64,000 nucleotides of DNA from Lobosporangium transversale (taxonomy: Eukaryota > Mortierellomycota > Mortierellomycetes > Mortierellales > Mortierellaceae). The translations under genes and the position numbers were made by a program. Shown here in pieces: positions 45,257 to 57,574 of this stretch. The stretch spans positions 241,501 through 305,500 of the forward strand of contig NW_019028990.1 in the NCBI RefSeq assembly GCF_002105155.1, read 5' to 3'. The notes beneath the pieces were generated by a model. It saw only the letters and a program-made list of their open reading frames with translations, was not told where the DNA came from and searched no databases. The number at the start of each line of letters is the position of its first letter. Position 1 is the first letter of the stretch.

Positions 45257-46797
45257 TTAATCAACGGTTTCAAGAGGCGCAAAGATGTACTCTGAATACA
45301 AGAACCGATGCTCCCGCACTGGTATAAGAAACTGAATCCTCAAGAAGTTCTCAGCGTTCAGAGCCATGCTAGCTCTACTTGCCATCGGGCATACTCGCAG
45401 TACATTTAGTACATGCGAAAAGTTATAACTGTGCTCGGTCGGGTTCTCGAACGGATATTCAAATGATTCAATTACATCACCCTGTGAGTAATTTACGTCC
45501 AGGTTCTCGACTGTCCCCAGACTAGATATTCTAAGGTGTGGGATTTCTGGCGAAACTCGGATCACTACACGGTCGCTAGTGGCATCCAGGTCCCTAAGCC
45601 CTTCTTCTAACCATTGAGCCTGCAGCATGCATACAAGCATATTAATAATAAAAAATAAAAAATAAAAAATAAAAGAAGATAATAAGCAGAAATACTTTAC
45701 AACGTCCATTTCCGTCGTAGTCACTAATAGGAGAGCAGATCCAATGGCCCATACCTTCATATTGATTTTAGCAGTTTCTTCACCAAAGTCAACTTTGACT
45801 GGAGGTTCTGGATCGAACGTAGGGATACCACATGTGGTCACAACCCCATTGTCCTCAAGCCTACATTGTCAGAAGATCGGAAATTTTCATTAGTTCTATT
45901 TTTTTTTTTCCTAAAAAAAAAAATAAAAAAAAGAGAGCGCTTTACATACGTGAGGATGAATTTGGACCCTGATCCATCGTAACTTAGCTTGACTGCTGTT
46001 GCTGGTCCTGATCCAAAAACCGTATTGCTTTGTCCAGAGTTGCCTTCCCCAACTTGAGTACCACTCCATCCAGCTGTGCCAAACATATTGAGACAACTCA
46101 GGAGCGTTCCTAGGTTGATACCAAAGCTTACGACTAAATCGGGTTCGTTTCCTCCTGGCATTCTTTGACTACTAGCCAAGCCAACTTGTTGTGAACTTTG
46201 CTGCGTATTCGCAACCGTATTGATATTTGGATTCGTGTTCGTATTTATATCCGTATTCGCATATAAACTTTGTTGCGACAAGGGATCATTGATCTCATCA
46301 CTACCATCATTAATCCCTGCTTTTATTGCAAATTTATAGTCCTCAAACAATTGCCTTTGAATCAAACATCGACAAAACAAGCATCGCGACTCTTCCAGAA
46401 TGAATGACAAGCCGTCCGATGTTATCATACAGGTTGCAATCTTTTTGTCTCAAGAGAAAACAAAAAATGAAGAAAGAAAAAAAAAAAAAAAAAAATAGAA
46501 AGAAAGAAAGAACGAGAGAAGGAAATGAAAATATAATCAACAATTAACACAAGATCCTAGTTACATGAACTACAATAGATGTGCTTTTAATTATTTGCGT
46601 TATATCAAGTATATCGTAGTAATAATAGGTGTCTTACATCCTTAATATGGACAGACTTTAGAACTGCTGCGAGATGGCGCACATTCCGAAGACGGGCAGT
46701 GAAGTAGCTATTGAAGCTCTGAGAGTAAATACCATCATGTTTTCTAGAGACTTCTGGAAATTGAATGGAATTCATTACATCATTTCTTACCTACCAT
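45257..46797 (-). CDS. RAD1: DNA damage checkpoint clamp subunit Rad1 (9-1-1 complex)
   Basis: Five exons read leftward: 46797-46791 (7 bases), 46753-46638, 46440-45950, 45860-45701, 45619-45257, 378 residues. Rad1 (yeast Rad17) forms a PCNA-like ring with Rad9 and Hus1 that is loaded at damaged DNA to activate the ATR-type kinase. Matching regions are FTARLRNVRHLAAVLKSVHI, ATCMITSDGLSFILEESRC, LVVSFGINLGTLLSCLNMFG, DLDATSDRVVIRVSPE and the C-terminal FLRIQFLIPV. Two low-complexity Asn/Thr/Gln-rich inserts sit in the central exon. The start is less sure: a 7-base first exon (ATGGTAG) and a 37-base intron are needed to give an in-frame ATG, which is short even for fungi. Confidence 0.88.
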
Positions 46798-47021
46798 TGG
46801 GTCTCAGGCATGTTGTGTGGTTTCGTGGCAAATGAATAAGAAAAAAAAAAGGTTCAAACTTCAGGCGCGCTTTTTTACAAAATGGTGGCAAATTTATGGA
46901 CTGTCATTTTTCGGTGGAATGTTTGTGGCTTAAAAAAAAAAAGAATACAGAAAGAGGGAAGAAGGCGAAGACACATGTCGACTTTTTTTTTTTTTTTTTA
47001 AAAAAAAACAACACTACCACC

Positions 47022-48389
47022 ATGGCATCAGAGGAGAGCATAAACACAACTGCCAGCACCACCACCCCTGCTCCCGTCACTGAAAGCAGCCCATTCTTGA
47101 CTGCAGACGATACCAATGATAGAGCAGTTCATCTTATTTTAGATACTTCACCATTTCTGCGTGGGGGTGCCTCGAAGCTGAGAGCTTTGGCTGACAAGTT
47201 CTACACTATTCCTGAAGTCCTTAACGAAATCAGGGATAGACAAGCACGAAATGACTTAGCCATGCTACCCTTTGATATCGAAGTCATCAACCCTTCAGAA
47301 GCCTCTGTTCGAGCAGGTAAAAAAAAACATGAACGATATACTGTATCGACCCATCTGCATTCATCATATCTGACAAGAAAAGAAAAAAGAAAGAAAGGGA
47401 AAGAGAGAGAGAAAAGAAAGGAATAAAGGAAACCTCAATTGTATGCTTATCAAGACCTTCTTCAACATTTTTTATTCTTTTTCTTTTTCTCAACAACAAT
47501 GTAGTTGCCGCATTCTCCAGAAAGACGGGTGATTATGCAGTACTGTCAGCAACCGACCTTCGTGTCTTGGCTTTGACCTACCAACTGGAAGTCGAAAACT
47601 GTGGCATGAAACGTATCCGCACAGAGCCTCATCGAGCAAATGTCCAAGCTGGATCTAAGAAACCTGTTCTACCTAAACGTACAAAACATTCTGCTAAAGA
47701 AGTCACCGGAGAGTTTGAGGATGGGACTCAGGAATTGAGCGAGACTCAGCAACAAGAGCAACAGCAGGATGAGCCAAATGCGGATCAGCAAGGAAATACA
47801 GTCTTAGAGGAACAATCAGAGGAATCAGAAGACGATGGTGAAGATGATGGTCAAAATGAAGGCGATCAAGTACAGAAACAGGAGGTACAGGATATCACAA
47901 GTAAATTTGAAACCATGACCACAACAGAGCCTGCAACAACTAGTGATGCAGTAGAAGCTGAATCATCTAATAATGCAACTGAGAAAACGAAAGAAACGAC
48001 CAAGGATGAAACCGAGAATGCTCAAGTAAATGGAGATGAAGAAGGAGGCAATAACGATGATGATGATGATGATGGCGAGTGGATTACACCGGACAATGTC
48101 AAGAAATTCAAACGCCATGGTACATTAAAGCCCAAAAAAAAGGCTCGCAAGCCGATGTTGATGCAGGTAGCTTGTGTAACAGGTGATTATGCCATGCAGA
48201 ACGTACTTCTCCAAATGGGACTCAACTTGTTATCTATTGATGGTCTCCGCATCAGCAAAATCAAGAACTGGGTTCTCCGCTGCCATGCCTGTACAAAGTA
48301 AGTGGCATGGATCATATTTGAAAGTTAAAAAAAAAACTTCGTCCGGCATAGAAAAAATTACTTTCACAACTTTGTATCCTCGAATTAAC

Positions 48390-48422
<33 letters not shown>

Positions 48423-48821
48423 AGGGTAACATCCGACATGGATAAAAAGTTCTGTCCCAGTTGTGGAAATGCAACCTTGATGCGCACATCGACCAGCACA
48501 GATCAAAACGGCAATGTCAAGTATTATCTAAAGAAGAATATGGTCTATAATCTGCGCGGCACAAAATACTCGATCCCCACACCCAAGGGAGGTCGAAAGA
48601 ACAATGATTTGATCTTGAAAGAGGACCAACGTGAATATGAACTCTCATTGAAGTTTCAGAAACGACAAAAGAACATCGATGCATTCGATCCAGATTATGT
48701 GCCACGTCTTTTGGAAGGGCAAATCGATGTTCGGAATCCCTTTGGTGCGCCTATCATTGGTTATGGCAAGCGTAATCCAAATGCTGTAAGGAAGAATGGA
48801 ACTCTGAGACGGAGAAGATAG
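47022..48821 (+). CDS. NOB1: 20S pre-rRNA endonuclease NOB1
   Basis: Three exons: 47022-47316, 47505-48297, 48425-48821, 494 residues. NOB1 cuts 20S pre-rRNA at site D to make mature 18S rRNA in late cytoplasmic 40S maturation. The PIN domain begins with HLILDTSPFLRGG and includes IPEVLNEIRD and the later KTGDYAVLSATDLRVLALTY with acidic residues. A long acidic, Gln/Glu-rich insert (about 47720-48080) separates it from the conserved LLQMGLNLLSIDGLRI region and the zinc ribbon CHAC..CPSC. Further on, GTKYSIPTPKGGRKNNDLI is typical of the C-terminal part, and the end is basic. It is divergent from RAD1 with 224 bases between starts. The leader just before the ATG is an unusual poly(T)-poly(A) stretch. 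Confidence 0.95.
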
Positions 48822-51349
48822 ATAGAGAAGATAGAGAAGAAAAGGTCATAAAAATAGGGAAAAAAAAAAAAAAAAAAAAAAATTGGTTACAAAAAAAAAA
48901 AATATTCAAAAAAGTCAAAATCCAAAAATGGAAGTCGCACGCATGGCACAATCCACGATACTCGTCCATGTGGAATAGCACGCCATTTTCGCAGAACCTT
49001 GCTACATTTTTGAAATTTTGGATGTCGTACAATGTGTATGTGCGTATGCATCATTTTACTTTTCTCTCGTTGGCCGTGTAACAGTTGCATAAAATGGATT
49101 ATCTTGTCCTTTCTCCCCTCTCCTTTTTTTTTCCTCCCTGAATGCCATTGAGTTTTTTTTTTAACGCCTTTCAGTTTTTAAAGTAAAAAGGACCCTGCAC
49201 CTAAAATCATCGTGCTTATTCCCTATCCCTTTCCTTCCTTCCTTCCTTCCTCCGCCTCTCTTTCCTTTCCTTTCCTTTCCCGCATCTTGGGTTAGATTGT
49301 ATTCTCAATAAATTACGATCAGCTCTTTCAATTGTGCAACCTCCCTCGTCATAATGTAAAGTTGCTCTTCTGTGGCCGTTACACATCATTGACATTTATA
49401 TGTTTATAAATATGTCAATTGAATACCTGTAAACTCATCTGAATTTGCTGTGCCTCATTCTCGTGAATAGAAATTTCACGCTTTGCGTTCCACACTCAGG
49501 AAATATAGAATGGTAAGACTAGGATATGTCAGCAAATTGAAATGTAACTCTACACCCATTCAAAGGAGTAACACACACACACACCATACACATATAAAAT
49601 AAAATAAAATAAAATAAAATAAGATAAAAAAAAAAACGGGTGCGTGTATTTACATTTTGTACACTCTTGTACCTCTATAATCTTTTTTTTTTTTTTTTTT
49701 TTTCTATACATTAATGTTTGTGTATTTGTGTATGTTGGTCCAAACACAGTTCAGAATGGGTCAGAACACAGTTTGGAAGAAAAGAAAAGAAAAAGGAAAA
49801 AGAGGGCCGGCTTTTACTTTGGTCTTATTTTTTTTTCTTTTTTGGTCCGAGAGGAAATGAGTTTCGAAAAGGGTTTCCCAATGATTGAACAAATGTCTGC
49901 TTGATCTGCCATCGGTCATCACGGAAGTATTGCCTCTTAATCTGTCGGAGGAAGGTGAAGGGGAGATTGAGGGAGAAAGAGGTAAGGCCTTTTTTTTTAT
50001 CAGACGACATAAAAAAGAGCGCTTCAAGGATCCTGATTATTGTCATCAGGAACAGGAAGCGTGCCTGAATAATTACGTCCATTTCAAACTATAAAGAGTG
50101 AAGCAATGTAACAAAGTCGCAAATAAAGATGGGGTAGTGCGTGGGAGCGATATTTCGCATATTTGATTACCTTTTTTTTGGGTAAAGTTATCATAGCTGC
50201 GCAACTCTCAAAGAACGAGCTAGTAAAAAAAAAAAGTACGTTATACAGAAAGTTGAAAACGGGGTGGAGAACGAAACAGGAAAAAATAAGAGAAGGAGGA
50301 GGCTAAGAAAGATGTATAGAACTCAAGCCAATAGCAAAATAGCAAAAAAGGAAAAAAAAAAAAAAAAAAAAGGAGCGAGTGAATAAGAGTTTGAGGATAA
50401 AAAAGGTGTCTTCATCCTTCCTTTCATTGCCGTTACAAGCTTGAATGCTTATTACAGCCACATGCTCAGTACCCTGTCCAACTTCCCTGGTTTCCTGGGC
50501 TGCTTTGTGCTGTCGTAATTCATTCATCCACAGCCTTCAGTTGTGCTGTAATGTGTTTCCTTTTTCTGTGTGCAGCCGATGCATTCATTCTTACTATCCC
50601 TGTAATCAAAAGATGTTGACAAAGATCCATTCAGTATCGTGTCATCACGCAATTTGGACACTTTGTGACCATGCCATACCCTTAAAAAGCTCTTTGCCTT
50701 GGGTAAACATGGCGGTAACCAAGGAGCAACAAGTTTGTTTTTGTTTTTATCACTTTCCTCAATGCATAATTGAATACCTGCATACCGCCAGTAAAAAAAA
50801 AAAAAAAAAAAAAAATGGTCAATTGGACATTGGAAAATGTAACTTTGATCCACAATCCATATACATTCGCCGCTCTTTCAAAAAACAAAAACAAAAACAA
50901 AATACGATCCTTTAGATTATGTATACCTTTCCCTCCCCGATCTTCCTGTGTTTGTCACTCACCTACTCTTTCACTCTGTCTTTCTTCTGCCTGTCCTGTC
51001 CCTCTCTCTCCCTCTCTTCCTGTGTCTCCGTAATTCTTTTAATACATGCTACCGACGGTTCACGCTCATGAACCTTCGCCCTCAGCTGCTTCAGCGAATC
51101 AAAATTTGAATACAAAGATAACATCATTGGTCTGGTTGGCATCGCCATTGTCCAATCCTACTACATATATCCTCCTATAAAGAGCATTTTTCCATCCTTT
51201 TAAAAATTTCCTTCTTTTGAATTTATTCTTTCTCCTAATTCTACTTTTATTTATTTTTTCTTACTATTGTTCCTATAGTTTGCTCTTCAACAACGCGTTG
51301 TGATCTCTCTTTTTGTTTTTTTTATCGATTCGTGAATCAATACAAAGAC
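48822..51349. other. Intergenic region between NOB1 and the bZIP gene
   Basis: About 2.5 kb with no supportable gene. It holds a poly(A) run at 48861-48882, CTTCC-type tandem repeats near 49225-49280, an (ATAAA)-type repeat at 49596-49622 and further homopolymers. A pyrimidine-rich tract at 50930-51030 and T-rich sequence at 51240-51330 precede the bZIP start codon. Confidence 0.55.
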
Positions 51350-53726
51350 ATGATGGATAGGGTTCCTAATCCCAATCCATATTCGGTCGCTGCTCCAAGA
51401 GACGATGCAAAGGATGGCAGCGGCAGTGGCAACAATAGTGGCGCAATTGGACGCGGACATGGACATGGATATGGGCATGGGTATGGACGCAGAAGTAACA
51501 GTCCTAGCTACCGTACATTCGGTACAGGAAACATCACAGGAACAGGGCCTACAGTAGGCCTAGGTGGTTTGAACAGCAGTGGCGACAACAGGATGGGTAT
51601 AGGTGCTGAGGGCGACGACGACGACGATCCAGAGAATTTGCCGGACGACGATCTACTCCTCTGGGCGAATTCCCAGGCATTCGGTAATCAGACAGATAAA
51701 AATCTTGAGGATATGATAGCAATCAAGATTGCTCAAAGCCAACAGCAACAATTCCTAGCGGCGCAACAACATCTCCGTCGTCAACATTATCCATTGCAAC
51801 ATCCTCACTATCATGCTCATGCTCATGCCCATGCTCATCCCCATGTTCATGTCCACCCTCTCTCTCCTCATGCTCAAATTCATGGCCAGGATAATAACAA
51901 CCCATTGATACTGCAGGGCCTTCAACGCCATCATCCTATGATGCAAGTTCAATCATCTTTGCCTCTTCCTCATCCTCACCCCCACCCTCATCATCTGCAT
52001 GCACATGAGAATCAACAGGGGCATCCTTATCAACCATCTACTCATACACCCCAGTTTCATCATCAACCTGTAGATATACAGCGACAGTTGCAGCAATTTG
52101 ACGCCATCCAGGGATATCTTGATGCAAGCTCTGAAGGTACAAATGCAGATCTCTTTTTATTTATTTATTTGTTTATTTATTTTACTTTAAGGGTTTTTTA
52201 TATATATATCATATATATAATATATATCTTTTCATTTTTTCGATTATTGATATTCAATCATGCTATTACTTTATCACCTTATATTTTTTGGGGGGTACAA
52301 CATGCATTTTGGTTGTACAATAGATTCACGATCGAATTTACTAGTAGAAAGGTCGCGTCAACGCAACCCTGTCTCAACCGCAGCTACCATCCAGGACTTG
52401 CATCATCATCAACAACAGCAGCAGCAGCAGCAGCAACAGGGATATTTTGATCCTAGTGTTCATCATCCTGCATATGCCACACAGTTCCATCATCAGTCTC
52501 AGCTCCCTCAACAGCAGCATCCTTTCCAACTACCTCATCCTACAGGTGCGTCCACTCTATCTTCTCCGACTGTCACCCGTGATTTCCATCGCCTTCAAAT
52601 CCAGCCACAACAACAACAGCAGCATCCTCAAAACTCTGGGGGCGCGGATGATGCATCGCCTACTTCTGCTCAAAGGCCTCATCATGAAACTATCGGGGGG
52701 GACATACCTTCTCTCTCTCCACCTTCTTCTTCTACAACCACACATGGAGTCTCACATGAAGAAAAGTTACAGCGACTTGAAAATGAACTTCAAGGATACC
52801 AGACAGAACTTGCAGAGGAGCGCCGCTTGCAAGAACAAGAGCTACAACATCTACACCAACAACAGCAACAACAGCAACAACAGCAACAACAGCAACAACA
52901 GCAACAACAGCAGCAACATCAACAACATCAGCACCAGCACCAGCACCAGCACCAGCAGCACCAGCACCAGCACCAGCACCAGCACCAGCACCAGCACCAA
53001 AGAGACACGTCAACATCCCCGTCATTTGCGGCCATGGACACAGACGACGGTCCTTTCTCTGCAGCTGGCTCCAATCATGGTGGGGACGACGACAGTGCCA
53101 GTGTCGGGAGCAACAGCAACAGCAACGCCAGCAATACCAACCGTAGTTCTCGCAGTCGCAGCAACAGCCTACTCTCTGCATCTCATGCCCATGACGATCC
53201 CGAATACGCCGCCAAGCTCACTGCTGCTGCTGCTGCCGCTGCAGAGGAAGACAAAAGACGAAGAAACACAGCTGCCTCTGCTCGATTCCGCCAAAAGAAA
53301 CGTTTGCGTGAACAGATCCTTGAGAAGACCGCTAAAGAGATGACCGCCAAATCCGAATTACTCGAAATCAGAGTTCGTGAACTAGAAATGGAAATTAAAT
53401 GGCTTCGAGGACTTATCGTTGACAAGGATGCTTCCAGAGCATTGCTACGGACTGGAGTTGCTGCTGCTACTGCTGCTGGTGCTGCTGGTGCTGCTGGTGC
53501 TGCTGGTGCTGCTGCCGTTACTACCGCCGCCGCCGGCGGCACTAACAGTAGCGGTGGCAGTTCTCAATTGAAGCCAAGAGCTAGAACTATATCTTCCACC
53601 ATTTCACCTTCACCTTCCTTATCAGGAAATGACGTGTTCAGAACAGTAGCATCAAGATCACTCGGAGGAATGATTATTTCCACTTCTGAGGCGGGGGGTG
53701 GAAACAGTGGTGGCACAAGGCCATAG
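51350..53726 (+). CDS. CYS3/Met4-type bZIP transcription factor with Gln/His-rich tracts
   Basis: Two exons: 51350-52136 and 52324-53726, about 729 residues. The DNA-binding bZIP at about 570-628 reads DKRRRNTAASARFRQKKRLR followed by a leucine zipper (VRELEMEIKWLRGLI). The invariant N..(A)(A)..R pattern, NTAASARFR, is the form seen in Neurospora CYS-3 and related sulfur regulators, so control of sulfur or amino-acid genes is a fair guess. The rest is low complexity: Gly/His runs, an acidic stretch (about 51618-51655), long poly-Gln (52854-52920), His-Gln repeats encoded by CAGCAC units (52930-53000), and Ala/Gly repeats after the zipper. The acceptor at 52324 is one of two in-frame choices, the other being about 27 bases downstream. 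Confidence 0.85.
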
Positions 53727-53905
53727 ACCAAGACGTAGATTTAAAATATTTTGAGAAAAAAAAAAGGGAAAAAAAGAGTATAAGAGGTAAAAAAAAAAAA
53801 AAAAAAGGTCGGTTCATACTTTTATATAGATGAGATAGATATACTTTACAAGAGGAAAAAAAAAAAAAAAAAAAAAAAAAAAGGGGCTAGATCCATCTAT
53901 ATACT

Positions 53906-56900
53906 TCAAATAAGCCAGACCATGGAAAGCATTGTTACAGGGATGACCAAGTTATCGTTTTGTTCTGAAACCGCCTCCAGCATTGCTGCCACGGAGACCG
54001 CCATACCATATCGGACGATTCCCCAAACAGACCACGTTACTGACGACCAATCATTCCAAGTTGAAAAGGATAATAATGAAGCCGGTGGCATTGAAGAGGA
54101 GGACAATTGCTTTGCCTTGTTCGATACTAGAACAAGGGAGGACGATCGAGGCGATGTTCCGTCTCCAAACACAAAGCTCATCAACCACATCCCCACAAAG
54201 ACTGCACCGGCTGCCACCATCATACTCGCCACAAACGCAACCGTTCCCTCAACAGTCTTGATCGTACCAGGCCATCGATGCCTTCCAAATCGTTTCCCAA
54301 CAATCGATGCCATCGCATCCCCTACTCCCAACGCAAAGATGCCCGATAATCCCGCCAGGATATGTTGCTCCGCCAGCCATACTGGTGCTGCACATCCCAT
54401 CAGCAAATACAAATGGCTCAGAATAATCGGTCCTCCATCGCGAGCATCCAGAAACCCAACCAGGAACAAATGAATCTCTTTTCCGAATGGCACAACTGCG
54501 AAGCAGCGAATGTACTCCAAGAAGATCAATGCTGCCAGTGCTACAGAAAACGCAATGTGCATGAATGGTTCCTAGGAAATACAAAATAAAGGAGAGAGCA
54601 TGGTATTTAGAAAATAATGTTTTTTTTTTTTTTTTTTTTTTTTTTTTCTTTCATGAAAGTAACTCAAATATATCTATAACAGCCGTTTCAAACTTACATC
54701 AGCAAGATATCCAGGAATAAACATCACCACTGCCAGGGCATGATAGAACTTTCTCCGATTGTTTAGTGAACCCATGATGGATCGTCTCCGAATGGAGGTG
54801 TTGATCCAATAAAAGAATGCAATGGAACAACCGATCGCCAAGACCCAGTATAGACACAGCGCCAAACGGCTCCAGCCGATCCTAGCTCTCATCAATGTCT
54901 CCAATCCAAACTTGATATCCAATAGATTGGCCTTCGTCTCAGCGCTTACTGGAGATTGACCCGGTTGAAGTAGCTCTGGAGCTGATGATGAAAAGATGCG
55001 GCTCATCAGAAGGAACTCGATCACCCATACAAATGGGTTCTGGCCCAAGATACGCTCACACAGTGGCATGAGCACTCCCAACACGATAGCAACAAGACCC
55101 GCATAGACTACACCAGCAGCAATCTTCTTCTTCAGCTCTCGTCTCTGCAGTGTCGATGCACTCGTGCCCTTTGCGGGCCTCTGTGCAAGCGTTCGGCAGC
55201 ACACTAGAGCTGGCATAAGTAGGACTCCGATGAGCAGCATTCCAACCACAAGTGTCAACAAGAACATGAACTGAGGATGCTCCAGGATAGTTCCAGGACT
55301 AGATGGTGCCTTTATAAACGCCATGATCAATGCCTCGCGGATCAGGAGCATAACGGCTTGAGTCAAGATCACCAATTCTCCAAACGTGAACGATCGTCGG
55401 AAAAAGTATGCAAATCCAAACAGCAAGAGCTGGAATACAGAGTGGGTCAACATCACCATTCCGGCTCCAGTGTCCTCTAATCCCGGAAGCCACTTGAGTC
55501 GTGCAAGGAGTGCCACTAGACAATTGTAAGCACCCCCAAAGCCCAGAGCAATGATCCAGATCTCTTCACGATCGCTAGCCTTTTCAAACTCGGAGGTTCC
55601 TACGAGTAAACTTGGATGATGCAATTGATCCGCTGAAAACATGAATAGGTCCGGAATCTCTTTTTGTTTCTGTAGACCATAGGGTTGTTGTACTGCTGTG
55701 GATGGTGTGGACGATGCAGCAGATAGAGTGGGTGAGGAAGGCGAAGAGGGCGAGGATACGGCTGAATTTTGGGGTTTTGGGTGTGAAACTTTGGTGCTAG
55801 TACTTAGGCTGCTAGTAGATATGGAGGCTAATGATGTTGAAGTGGCCATCATTGGTGAAGGTAAGGCTATGTTATCAAGGATCGTACTCCGGGTCGCACC
55901 CATAAATTTTTTCCGCCAAAGTTGTTGTTGCTGATGAGTACGTTTCGATGATCCTGTTCCAATTTGATCAAAGGCTTTCAGAAGTAACATGTGCACAAGA
56001 ATTGATGTTCCAAAGATTAGCGAGAACGCCATGTTTGACAGAACAGATTTGGCAGTATAAATGCCATTCACCCCTGTTGATAAGAAATGTTCATCCGTTA
56101 CGGTCTGTACAAACTTTGCAGCTAGCACAATTGGTACTAGCACTGTTGCGAATATGGAACCATTGTCTGCTCCTCGTCTAATTGGAGGCAGTAAGATTTA
56201 ATAAAGTTGGTAAAAATAAAAAAAGGAAAAGGAAAAGGAAAAGGAAAAAGAAAAAGAAAAACTTTTTAGGACAAAAAAGCTCTACTTACCGATACCAATT
56301 GGCTTCTGAGCCCCAGACTCTCCATTGTGGTGCAGCAATCTCAGCAGAGCGACAAATGCGGTTTTGCCATTTTACAGGAGCCAAAGCATGTGGACCATCT
56401 GTATTATTAGTACTGATACCAGCCCGAGTGCTCTCTTGACTTTGCAACAGATTTTCTTGCTGGATCACCGCGGCAATATCCTTTTGATGAGCCTCATCGT
56501 CTTCACTCTCTTCATCGCTTTCAGCAACAATGGCAGCCACAATGTCCTGCGACGCATTCACATTTAACTGTCGACTGGCTCGTTTCCGAAGAGGTTGTAA
56601 TGGCAGATTCTTATTGTGAAGTGGGAACTGAAGTTGATGATCATGTGCGGTCAAAAAAATTGCATGGATCGTTGCCAATAGGATGAATCCTAAAGGAAGA
56701 GGAAAAAAACAGATATTCATTCATCCATGTAATAAACAAATGAATATAAAAAGAAGGAGGAGGAAAGGAAAAAAAAAAAAAAAAAAAAAAAAAAAAGGAG
56801 AATGGAAAGAATTATTAAATTTCGTCATACCCACATCCCCCAACAACAACGTTTTCCCTTATCTGTGTAACTCATCTTACCAATGGCTAACGCCCAAGCA

Positions 56901-57574
56901 CTTTTGGCCAAATCCGACATGGTTTCCTGATGGCTTTGGTTCTGGTACCGTTGTTGTTGCTGATGATAGTGAGGATATTGTTGTGGATATTGATTAGTTG
57001 AGTCCTTCCATAGAGTCTCTTTCTGATCCTGTAACTGTACCTGTGACTGTGGTTGGTCTAGAATGGTGTTACTGTAATCAAGTGTCATCATCCGGTAACC
57101 TGCAAGAAGAGCCATCCCCACCATCAATCCACGTTCAATCCTCAAACGCAAAAGATTTGCCCACATTCGTTTTTGGACTGGGCTGTAATTTTTGTTACTG
57201 CCTTGCCCTGATTTCTTACTACTGGTCGGAAATGATGCCCCTCCAAACATTCTATTGATTCTTGATGCTGTTGCTGTGGAAGATGCAGTTGTGGTTGTGG
57301 CTGTAGTTGTAGTTGTAGTTGTATTCTTGTGATGACTATGATTATGAGTATGAGTATGAGTATGACTGTGCTTATGGTTATGGCTATGAATATGGTTATG
57401 ATTGTTGGCTGGTGTTATTGCTGCAACAGTGCTTGAGTAAGAAGAAAGCTCTGTGCCGGATTTGGAGAGTGAATGTTCAGAGAAGTGACTTGAAGTCCGT
57501 TCATGGGCATGACTCTTGTCCAGATGGTCACTGTCCCTTTTATCCTCATGGCCATTGCTTTGTTCTTGTAACAT
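53906..57574 (-). CDS. Dolichol kinase (SEC59/DOLK family), unusually long
   Basis: Four exons read leftward: 57574-56881, 56689-56290, 56177-54698, 54571-53906, 1079 residues, about twice the yeast enzyme. Dolichol kinase uses CTP to make dolichyl phosphate in the ER membrane for N-glycosylation, O-mannosylation and GPI anchors. The catalytic C-terminal part is clear: RRKFYHALAVVMFIPG, DARDGGPIILSHLYLLMGC, and LGVGDAMASIVGKRFGRHRWPGT (CTP-binding region), then KTVEGT. Multiple hydrophobic segments fill the third exon. The first 360 residues are extra: Ser-rich, a His-rich block (HNHIHSHNHKHSHTHTHTHN) and acidic and Gln-rich stretches. It converges on the bZIP gene with 179 bases between stops. 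Whether the long N-terminus is made depends on the start; no better ATG is seen downstream with a full membrane domain. Confidence 0.88.

Noticed and set aside
49596..49622. Tandem ATAAA repeats considered as a CRISPR-like or regulatory array
   Set aside because: It is a plain microsatellite with no spacers, in a eukaryotic genome.
52447..53343. A 298-residue alternative plus-strand frame inside the bZIP gene
   Set aside because: It is a frame-shifted reading of the CAG-rich repeats, giving poly-Asn/Ser/Thr, and has no domain, while the chosen frame has a clear bZIP.
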